DNA of 64,000 nucleotides from Dokdonella sp. Lineage in GTDB: Bacteria; Pseudomonadota; Gammaproteobacteria; Xanthomonadales; Rhodanobacteraceae. The notes beneath the pieces were generated by a model. It was not told the origin of the DNA and made no database searches. It worked only from the letters and a program-made list of their open reading frames with translations. A program made the translations under genes and the position numbers. Of the stretch, positions 8,558 to 17,800 are shown piece after piece (positions within the stretch are counted from its first letter, which is position 1; each line of letters starts with the position of its first letter). The stretch is taken from positions 100,368 to 164,367 of the forward strand of contig NZ_JAHCAQ010000007.1 of NCBI RefSeq assembly GCF_019634845.1. Direction: 5' to 3'.

Positions 8558-10236
8558 GTGCGTTCCTCCGCGATTGCGCGCTGGCGCCAGCGCGCGACGA
8601 GGCGCTTGGCGTCGATGATCTCGACGCCGGCGGCGGCGCTGTAGGTATGGCAGCCGCGCAGGCCATGGCGCCAGTCCGGTTCGATGCGGCCGAGCGCCCG
8701 CTCCGCGTAGTGTTCGGGATCGAGCCGCGTGACTTCGTTGAACACCACGGCGTAGCCGTACTCGACGCTGCAATCCTGCGCCGGCCGGATCAGGCGCCCT
8801 TCGTGCATGAACAACTTGCCGGCCGGTCGCGCGCGCCGCACGTCGCTCAGCAGCGGATTGGCCGGATGCGCACGCCAGGGCCCCAATGGCGTGTCGGCGA
8901 CGAACAGGAACAGATCGGTCCACACGCGGCGGTCGACGTCGAGCGGACTTTCGCTGATGCAGGCGAACAGGTACCAGTGGCGACCATCGTGATGCAGCGT
9001 GCCATCGACCACGTTGCGCCCGCGCACGAGTTCGGCGACCGGCTCCCAACGCGCCGGAAAGTCGAGCGCCCGGTACAGCACGAAGTTGCGTGCCGCCGAT
9101 GATTCCACGCTCAGCCACCACGCATCGTCCCACCGGTACACGAGCGGATACGACAGATGCCAGGCCAGGTCGAGCACGACCTGCGCCTGTTGCGGACGCA
9201 GCGCGGCGTCGAGCTCGGCCACTGCGATGCGACCGCGCCGCGTCGCATGCGGACATTCCTCGACGAACAGCCAGCGGCGCCCGTCATGCTCGACCAGGCT
9301 GGGATCGGCCCAGAAGCGCCCGGCCGGCGTCGCCAGCAACTGCCAGTCGGCGGCCTGCGGCTGCCGCGGGTCGAGCGGCGTGCCACAGCGCGCCGCCAGC
9401 AACCAGTCCTCGGCACGGCCCAGGCGCGGCAGATGACGCCGCGCCGCCCGCCACAGCAGGCGCAGCACGAACCCACCGAGCGCGAGCGCGCCCGGCGCCG
9501 CGAAGGTTGGTGGCGGTGCGGCCGGTGGCGCGTGGCCGCGAGCGAGCTCGCGCAGCAGGCGTGCCAACGTCGCCGGCACGCGCAGCAACTGGCAGGCGCG
9601 GTTGCGTGCGAACGACAACTGCGCGGTGGCGCTGTGGTCGACGCCGAGCCAGCGCCAGTCGGCGCCATCGTGGACCACGATGCCACCGGCGCTGGTGACC
9701 TCGCCGCGCCACAGCGGCGCCAGATGGCGCAGGCCGTGCCCGTGGCCGTCGGTAGCGTCGCGTTCGAAAAACCAGCTCGCGCGCGTGGCGAGCGCAGCGA
9801 GGTCCGCCGCGGCCGGCGGCAGACCGAAGCCGAGCAGCACGTCGGCATCGAGGCCGCGCACCAGCGCGCAGCCTTGGGCGTCGAGCTCGAGCCGGCCCGC
9901 GCGCTCGACCGCCGGCACCGCATGCAGCGGCAGCGCCGGCAGGCGTGTGCGCAGATCCACGCTCGCGGTGGCGCGGCGCGCGCTGCCGGCCAATCGCGCA
10001 TCGAGGCGCAGGAAGGCGGCGAGGGCACCCCGCGGCGCCGCTGCCGGCGGCAGCGGCACCTGCAGCAACGCCACCAGTTCGCAGGCCCCGGTCGTTGTCA
10101 GTGCGGCCAGGGTTTCGGCCAGCCAGGCCGGCACCAGCAGACGATCGAGCAGTACCACCACGCGCAACCGACGGCCGTGCGCAGGCAGGTCCGCGTACAG
10201 TGCAGTGGCCTGGTCGGCGACGCCGGTGGCGGTCAT
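8554..10236 (-). CDS. Glucosamine inositolphosphorylceramide transferase (GINT1)-like protein
   Basis: 560 residues. The first 270 or so have alternating hydrophobic strands (RLRVVVLLD start) that suggest a Rossmann-like, possibly formyltransferase-like domain. From about residue 285 the sequence matches the bacterial family related to the plant GINT1 sugar transferase domain, with propeller-like repeats: WADPSLVEHDGRRWLFVEE (near 307), HLSYPLVYRWDDAWW, NVVDGTLHHDGRHWYLFA and GYAVVFNEVTRL. In plants that domain adds GlcNAc to a glycolipid; the bacterial role is not established. ATGA overlaps link it to the hydrolase upstream and galE downstream. Its place after the PKS/NRPS genes suggests it couples a sugar and the assembly-line product, which is inference. 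Confidence 0.75.
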   Translation of the reverse strand: MTATGVADQATALYADLPAHGRRLRVVVLLDRLLVPAWLAETLAALTTTGACELVALLQVPLPPAAAPRGALAAFLRLDARLAGSARRATASVDLRTRLPALPLHAVPAVERAGRLELDAQGCALVRGLDADVLLGFGLPPAAADLAALATRASWFFERDATDGHGHGLRHLAPLWRGEVTSAGGIVVHDGADWRWLGVDHSATAQLSFARNRACQLLRVPATLARLLRELARGHAPPAAPPPTFAAPGALALGGFVLRLLWRAARRHLPRLGRAEDWLLAARCGTPLDPRQPQAADWQLLATPAGRFWADPSLVEHDGRRWLFVEECPHATRRGRIAVAELDAALRPQQAQVVLDLAWHLSYPLVYRWDDAWWLSVESSAARNFVLYRALDFPARWEPVAELVRGRNVVDGTLHHDGRHWYLFACISESPLDVDRRVWTDLFLFVADTPLGPWRAHPANPLLSDVRRARPAGKLFMHEGRLIRPAQDCSVEYGYAVVFNEVTRLDPEHYAERALGRIEPDWRHGLRGCHTYSAAAGVEIIDAKRLVARWRQRAIAEERT

Positions 10237-11012
10237 GCCAACGCCCGCGCCCAGTCGATGATGGCCTGCTGCAGGCGCTGCCGATCCTCGTGGCGCATGA
10301 ACATGTGGTCGCAGTCGGGCCAGTGGTGCAGGCGCACGCGGGCGCTGCGTGCGCTGGCGCCGTAGGTCGCGGCGAACTGGCGTCGATCGGTGAAATAGGC
10401 AGCGGCGCCGCCGGTGTACAGGGCCAGCAGCGCCACCCCGCGCGCAACGAGTTGCGCCGCCTGCCGGCGCGCCGCGGCCGGGTCGGGCCAGTCGCGCAGG
10501 TCGCGGTCGCCGAGTGCAGCAACATGTCTGCGGCGCAGGCGTCGCCACACGGTCCTGACCGCGCTGCCGCCGCGACCGAGCAGCAGGCGCAACTGGCCAA
10601 GGCGGAACCACGCGCCACGCGCCGCATACGGATCGAGCAGCAGCAGCCCGCACACGCGCGCATCGGTCAGCGCCACCTTCCAGGCCTGGTCGGCCGCGCT
10701 GCACAGGCCGCCGAGCACGAAGCGGCTGGCGCCGCTGATGGCGCACAGGCGGTCCAGGCCCTGCACGAGCACGGCCACGTCGTCGCCACGCTTGGGCGGC
10801 GCATCGCCCACCCCCGGTTGGTCCACGCGCAGCACCGCAATGCCGTCGCGCGCCAGTGCGCGGGCGAGATCGACGTGCAACCGGAACGGTCCGCTGCGCG
10901 GGATGAAACCCGCGTTGAGCAGGATCCACAGCGGGCGCGTGGTCGGCTGTGCGGGCCGCGTCAGGATGCCGGTCAGGCCGCCACCGAGGTCGAGCGGAAC
11001 TTCCTCGATCAT
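10233..11012 (-). CDS. Alpha/beta-hydrolase fold protein, exosortase-A-system hydrolase 1-like
   Basis: 259 residues from ATG 11012, which overlaps the preceding gene as ATGA. The fold is shown by the ILLNAGFIPRSGP oxyanion strand, RVDQPGVGD and a nucleophile elbow read as G-G-L-C-S-A-A with Cys104 in the usual serine place. HHWPDCDHMFMRHE near the C-terminus carries the likely acid/His. The Gly-Leu-Cys elbow is what I recall from exosortase-A-associated hydrolase 1 (TIGR03100). In this operon no thioesterase domain is present, so this protein may release or transfer the chain from the last carrier domain. That role is inferred from context only. Confidence 0.78.
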   Translation of the reverse strand: MIEEVPLDLGGGLTGILTRPAQPTTRPLWILLNAGFIPRSGPFRLHVDLARALARDGIAVLRVDQPGVGDAPPKRGDDVAVLVQGLDRLCAISGASRFVLGGLCSAADQAWKVALTDARVCGLLLLDPYAARGAWFRLGQLRLLLGRGGSAVRTVWRRLRRRHVAALGDRDLRDWPDPAAARRQAAQLVARGVALLALYTGGAAAYFTDRRQFAATYGASARSARVRLHHWPDCDHMFMRHEDRQRLQQAIIDWARALA

Positions 11013-11836
11013 GCCGCCTCCGCGCCCGGCGCGAGTCGCGCCAGGGCCTCGATGCAGGCCGCCACCGGCGGCGTGATGAAGGTCGCGCGCAAATCGATGC
11101 GTTCGTGCCAGGCCGCCGCCGCGGCTGGCAACGCGTGCCACGTGGTGGCGCGCGCGAGTGGCGCGGCGCGCTCATCGTCGACCACATGCACGGGCTCGAC
11201 AGCGGACTCGAGCAGCGCCTCCAGATCCTGCGCCGCGAGTTCGGCGCGCAGCGCGGGCGGGCAGTATGCGGCCAGCAGCCGCTCGGGGTCGCTCGGCCAC
11301 GGCTGCGCGCCGAGGAATGGGTAACGTTGGCGCGAGGCGCGCTCGCGGCGGTCCATCGCGATCAGCTCGTCGAGCCAGACCTGGCCGCGCGGCAAGGGCT
11401 GCCACAACCACAGCGGCAGCCGATGGCAGCGCGCCAGTCGCGCCGCGATCCAGCCACCGGCGCGCGCACCGAGCACGCTGCATGGCAGCGCCGGGGCCCG
11501 GCGCGCGAGTTCGGCCAGCGCAACCTCGGCATCGGCGACCGCGCCGGCGAGCGTGAAGGCGCTTTCCTCGCCCCACGAGTCGCCACTGCCGAAGTAATCG
11601 AAACGCAAGCTGGCGATGCCGCGTTCGGCCAATCGCGCCGCTACCAGCGACAGCAGCCGGTAGCTGAGGAAGTGCTCGTGGAAAAATGGCGGACACAGCA
11701 GCAGCGCGGCACGTGGCACCCCCTGCGCGGGGCGGAACACCGTCGACAGGCGTCGCTGCGGGGCGCCCGCGAACGCGAACTCGTGCAGAGCCTCGCCACC
11801 ACGCGCGGGCGACGTCGACGCAGGCACGGCCGTCAT
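11009..11836 (-). CDS. Alpha/beta-hydrolase fold protein, exosortase-A-system hydrolase 2-like, degenerate elbow
   Basis: 275 residues. LLLCPPFFHEHFLSYRLLS and RFDYFGSGDSWGE match the serine-aminopeptidase-like hydrolases known from exosortase-A loci (TIGR03101 type). The elbow reads G123-A-R125-A-G127: arginine occupies the nucleophile position, so classical serine hydrolysis is unlikely. Related proteins of that family also lack the serine, as far as I recall. It overlaps the megasynthase stop (ATGA at 11833-11836) and the next hydrolase start. Either a non-hydrolytic (acyl-binding or transfer) role or an alternative nucleophile is possible. Confidence 0.78.
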   Translation of the reverse strand: MTAVPASTSPARGGEALHEFAFAGAPQRRLSTVFRPAQGVPRAALLLCPPFFHEHFLSYRLLSLVAARLAERGIASLRFDYFGSGDSWGEESAFTLAGAVADAEVALAELARRAPALPCSVLGARAGGWIAARLARCHRLPLWLWQPLPRGQVWLDELIAMDRRERASRQRYPFLGAQPWPSDPERLLAAYCPPALRAELAAQDLEALLESAVEPVHVVDDERAAPLARATTWHALPAAAAAWHERIDLRATFITPPVAACIEALARLAPGAEAA

Positions 11837-14800
11837 CCGGTGCGCCTCGCGCCGATCCAGCCGCGCAGGCGCGACAGCCAGCCGCCGCGCAGCGTCGCCG
11901 ACTCCTGCGGCAGCGCCGTCGCGATGCTGGCCAGCGTACCGGTGGCGATCGCCAGCACGTTGAGGCGCGTGCCGGTCTCGCGTTCCACGCGCGCGAGCAT
12001 GTCGACCGCCAGCAGCGAATCGCCACCGAGGTCGAAGAAGTTGTCGTCGGCCTGCACCGCGGCGACACCGATCAGCTCGCACCACAGCGCGGCAAGATAG
12101 GTCTCGCGCGCGTCGACCACGGCAGCGGCCGGCGCGGCGGCCGGCGCGGCCTGCTCGGCTGGTGGCGGCAAGGCCTTACGGTCGATCTTGCCGTTGGGCG
12201 TCGTCGGCATCGATTCGACGACGACGATGTGACTGGGGCGCATGTAGGCCGGCAAGGTGTCGCGCAGGCGCTCGCGCAGGCGCGTGGCGAGGTCGCCGAA
12301 GCGGTCGCGCGCGGTCACGTACAGCACGAGCCGCTGGTCGTGCGGGCCGAACTCGCGCACCGCCGCGGCGGCCTCGCGCACGAGCGGATCTTCGTGCGCG
12401 GCGGCCTCGATGTCGCCAAGCTCGACGCGAAAGCCGCGGACCTTGACCTGGTCGTCGATGCGGCCATGGAACTGCAGCACGCCGTCGCGCAGGCTGCCGG
12501 CATCCCCGGTGCGGTACATGCGGCTGCCGTCGGCCGCGAACGGGTCGGCGCGGAAACGCTCGGCCGTTAGGTCGGGGCGGTTGAGGTAACCGTCGGCGAC
12601 ACCGTCGCCGCCGATCCAGATCTCGCCGCGCTCGCCGGGCGCGACCGCCTGCCCCGCGGCATCGAGCACATGGATGCGGGTGTTGGCGATCGGCCGCCCC
12701 AACGGCACCGGATCCTCGTCGGCGACGACACGATGCAGCGTCGACCAGATCGTGGTCTCGGTGGGACCGTACATGTTCCACAACTGGCGGCAATGCGGCA
12801 GCACGAGACTGGCCAGGTCACGCGGCATCGCCTCGCCGCCGACCAGCAGCCGCAGGCCGGCCACCGCCTCGCCCGCGTCACCCTCGCACAGCAGCCGCAG
12901 CAGGGTCGGCGTGGTCTGCAGCACGCTGGCGCCGCAGTCCTTGAACAGCGCTCGCGCCTGCTGCGGATCGCGCACCTGCGCCTCGCTGGCGATGTGCACG
13001 CGCGCGCCGCAGATCAGCGGCAGGTACAGCTCCAGCCCGGCGATGTCGAACGACAGCGTGGTCACCGCGCAGATCACATCGTCGGCGTCGAAGCCCGGCT
13101 GCTCGCGCATCGAGCACAGGAAATTGACGAGATTGCGGTGCAGGATGCGCACCCCCTTGGGTTCGCCGGTCGAGCCCGACGTGAACAGCACGTAGGCGAG
13201 ATCGGCGCCACTCACGGCCGGCAGCGGCGTCACCGCCGCGGCCCGGCGCAGCTCGCCGTCGCCGAACGCGACCAGCGCGATGCCGGGTCCACTCACCGCA
13301 TCCGGTACGGCTTCGCCGTCGAGCACCACCACGTGCCGCAACGCGGCACGCTCGGCCATGAGCTGCAGGCGCTTGGCGGGGAACGCCGCGTCGAGCGGCA
13401 CGTAGGCTGCACCGGCGCGCAGGATCCCGAGCGCTGCCGCCAGCATCGCGCAGCGCCGCGGCATGCAGATGCCGACCAGCTCGCCGCGGCCCACGCCACT
13501 GGCGAGAAGTCGCGCCGCCACCTGCGCGCTGGCATGCCACAACTGCGCGTAGCTGTAGCTTGCGCCCGCATCCGATACCGCAATGCGGTCGGGCGTGGCC
13601 TGCACCTGCGCCGCGATCAGATCGAGCAGCGAACCGGTGTCCGGCCGCGGCGCCGGTGCCGCTGGCGTGGCCGTGGCGACGGCCGCTGCCGGCAGCACAT
13701 GCGTTGGGGTTTGCATGGCGACCTCCTCGAGCAGGCGCTCGTACTGGGCGATCCAGCGCTGGATCGTCGCCGTTTGATACAACGCGGTCCGGTAGTGCAG
13801 ATCCAGCGTGAGCTGGCGACCGTCGTCATTGAGGTTGAAGAACAGGTTCCACAACAGCGCCACGTGCGGGCAATCGCGCCAGCGCGTGACCAGCCCACTG
13901 AACTGCGGCGCGCGCACGCGCGGATTGAGATTGAAGATCACATCGGCCAGCGCGCCACGCGCGCCACGCCGGCGCAGCGCGCGCGCGCGCACGATCGTCA
14001 GCAGGCTGAGGTCCTGATGCTCGGCGGCATCGAGCAACGCGGCCTGGGCACCGGCCACGGCCGCGTCGATGCCATCGTGCGCCGCGATGCGCAGCCGCAG
14101 CGGCAGCGTGTTGACGCCATCGCCGATCAACGCGCCGCTGCCGGCCAGCGCCTGCCCCGCGAACGGCACGGCCACCGCGAAGTCGCGCTGGCCCGACAGG
14201 CGCGCGAGGAACAGGCCGAAGGCGCCCAGCAGCAGACCGTACAGGGTCACCCCGCGACGCCTGGCCTGTGCGCGCAACGCGGTGCTCAGCTCGACGCCGA
14301 ACTCGTGGCGTTCGGTGGCGGCGTCGAAGTCGCTGTCGGCGCCCGCGGTCAGGGTCGGGTCGGCCGGCAGATCCAGTGGCGCCGGCAGCTCGGCGTACAG
14401 CGCATTCCACCAGGCCAACTGCGCCGCGCCATTGCCGGCGCGCCGGGCATGCTCGGCCAGCGCGTAGGCGCGCAGGCTCTGCGCGGCCGGCAGTTGCGCC
14501 GCGTGGCCGGCGTGCGCGGCGTTGTAGCCAACCTGCAGTTCCTCGCACAGCACCGCCAGCGACCAGCCATCGAGAATGAGGTGATGGCCGATCACATGCA
14601 GGGCATGGCGTTGCGCGCCCAACCGCAGCAATGCAAAACGCAGCAGCGGCGCTTGCGTGAGATCGAACGGCGTGCGCATCTCGCGCTCGCACCAGTCCGC
14701 CAGCGCGCTCTGCGCATCAGCGCCGGCGAGATCGACCTCGCGCAGCGGCAACGGCGGCAATGCCTGCAGCACCAGGCTGCGCCCGTTGGCCGAGATGGCA

Positions 14801-17800
14801 CAGCGGAACGCCTCGTGACGCTGCCACAGGTTGCGCAGCGCATCCTCGAGTGCGGAACGATCGAGCGTGCCGTCGAATTCGAGCAGCACCGCTTCGTTGC
14901 AGGCCAGCGCGGCGCTCGGCCCGTACTGGCAACCGAGCCATTTCTCGAGCTGGCCGTCGGTCAGCGCCACCGTCTCGGGCAGCGTGGTTGCTGCCGCTGC
15001 AGGCGCGCTGGCCGCTGCCGGCAACGCCGGCGGCGCCGCACGTGGCCGCAGCAGCCCGGCCGCGAGCAACTCGTCGAGTGCGGCGCGCACCGCCTCGTGG
15101 ATGCGCTCGACCTCGACCGCGCCGTGGGCCTCGGTGAGGAAGCAATTGAACTGTTCGTACAGGTGCAGGCCGTGCCCACGCAGCGCATACCAGAACAGGC
15201 TCGCGCACGGTTGGTCCTCGTCGGCGACGATGCGCCACAACGAACTGCAGCCCACCGCCGTGAGTGGCGCTGCGCGTTGCTCGAACAATGCGTTGAGACG
15301 CGCCACGAGTTCGCCGCTGCGCGCGTTGAGCGTTTCCTGCAGTGCCGGCCCGCTGCGCTTGAGGTGCAGCAGCGCGGCGCGCGCCGCCGCCAGCGCCAAC
15401 GGATGCCGCACGAAGGTGCCGGCGAAATAGGTGACACCGGCTTCGGGCACCGAGTCGTCGCCAAAGTGCCAGTCGCCGCCGTCGAGCGCATCGAGCCAGT
15501 GCGCGCTGCCGGCGATCGCCGCCAGCGGCAGACCGCCGCCGATGATCTTGCCGTAGGTGGCGATGTCGGCCCGCACGCCATAGAACGCCTGCGCGCCGCC
15601 CTGGGCCAAGCGGAATCCGGTGATGACCTCGTCGAAGATCAGCGCACAGCCGGCCTCGTCGCAGATCGCGCGCAAGGCCTGCACGAAGGCGCGTGGCTGC
15701 AGCGTCGGGTTCCTGCCCTGCACCGGCTCGATCATGATCGCGGCCAGCTCGTGGCCGCGCTCGCGCAGCACCTGGAGCGCGGCATCGCTGCCATAGTCGA
15801 GCACGAGCACGTTCTCGACCGCGCTGGCAAGGATGCCCGGCGCCGCCGCGATCGAACGCAGGCTGCGCGTGCCGCGCACGATCACCTCGTCGAAGATGCC
15901 GTGGTAGGAATTGGTGAAGATCGCGATCGTGCGGCGCCCGGTCACGGTGCGCGCAATGCGCATCGCGCCCATCACCGCTTCGGATCCGGTATTGCAGAAC
16001 GCCACGCGCGCCATGCCGGTCATCTCGGCGATGAGCGCCGCCACTTCGGCGGTGAGTGGATGCTGCGGCCCGATCTCGTAGCCGGCGTCGATCTGCTGAT
16101 GCAGCGCGGCCGCCACGGCGCTGGGCTGGTAGCCGAGGAAATTGGCCCCGAACGCATTGAGGCAGTCGACGTACTGATTGCCGTCGAGGTCGTACAGGTA
16201 CGCGCCTTGCGAGCGCTCGACGACGATCGGATAGACGAGCTCCTTCCACAGCGGGTTGAAGCCGGTCACCACGCGCGGATCGGCCATGCACGCGCGGTTG
16301 TGCTCGGCGAACGCCTTCGAACGCGCCGTGCGCGCGTTGTAGCGCTGCGTGAAGTCGTCGATCCAGGCGTGCTGCGCCGGCGTCAGGGCCAGCTCGCGCT
16401 GGCGCGTGATGCGCGCACTGGCGCCGAACGGGCGCGCACCAAGATCGGCCGGCAGCGCGTCGGCGCCGGCTGCCGGGGGCGGCGCGGTGGCGACCGCGGG
16501 CGTGGCCACGCTCGGCGACGGTGCTGCCACGGCGGGCGCGGCAGCGCCGGCCAGCCGTGCCAGCAACTGCATCTGCTGCTGCATGAGCGCCTGCTGGCTG
16601 CGCAGCAGATCGAGCAGGTCGGCGGGCGCGGTGGCGGTGGCGGTGGTCGCAGACGGCGCCGCAATGGGTGTCGGAGTTGGCGTCGGCATTGCTGCCGGCG
16701 CCAGCGCGGCCACGACCGGCTGTGGCCGCGTCGAGGCAATGAAGCCAGCGAGACTGGCAATGCTGTCGAGGTCCTCCAGCAGGCGCCGGAATTTGAGCTT
16801 GACGCCATGCTGGCGCTCGAGTTCGAGCGCGGCCTGGGTCAGCGACAGCGAATCGAGCCCGAGCTCGAGGAAACTGTTGGTGTCATGGCTGGCGTCGATG
16901 CGCTCGCCCGTCAGCGACTCGACCAGCGCACGCAGTTGCACGCGCAGCGCGGCATCGGCGGCCGCCGGCGCGACCGTGTCGGCGGTCGTGTCGGCGGTCG
17001 CGGTCGTGGTCACGGGAGCTGCGGGTGTGGGCTGGACTTCGTTCATGCTGACTTCCTCTGTCGCACCGCGCACGGGCAACGGTGGGTCGATCCAATGGCG
17101 CTGGCCGCCGAACGGATAGGTTGGCAAACCGATGCGGCGACGGCCCTGGCCGGCGTAGCGCAGGCTCCAGTCGGGCGTGGCACCGGCCACCCAGCAGGCA
17201 CCCAGCGCGGCGGCAAAATGTTCGGCGTCGCTGCCGGGTTTGGCGGCCGGGCCGAGTGTGGCCACGGCCTGCGCGTCGCCGCCGAGCTGGCTGCGCACGA
17301 AGCTGGTCAATGCGTGCGAGGGCCCGGCCTCGATGAACAGGCTGACACCGTCGGCCGTCGCCGCGGCGATGGCGCTGGCAAACTGCACCGGCTGACGCAG
17401 CTGGCGGCACCAGTAGGCGACGCTGGTCGCCTCCTGCGCGGTGATCGGCGCGCCGCTGACGCAGGAATGGAACGGCCGCGTCGGCGCCGCCAGCGACAGG
17501 CCGGCGAACGCACGCTCGAACGGCTCCAGCGCGCCTGCCATCAGCGCGCTGTGGAAGGCATGGCTGACCTTGAGCCGCGTGCTGGCGACATGCTGCGCGG
17601 TGAGCCGCTGCGCGAGGTCGTCGATGGCGGCGCCAGTGCCCGCCACCACGCACAGTTCGGGCGCATTGTGCGCGGCAAGGTCGAGTCCGGCGCCGAGCTG
17701 CGCGGCGATCGCGGCCGGCGCCGCGCGCACCGCCAGCATCGCACCGGTCGGCTGCGCCTGCATCGCGGCGCCGCGCGCACACACGAGCATCACGGCCTGT

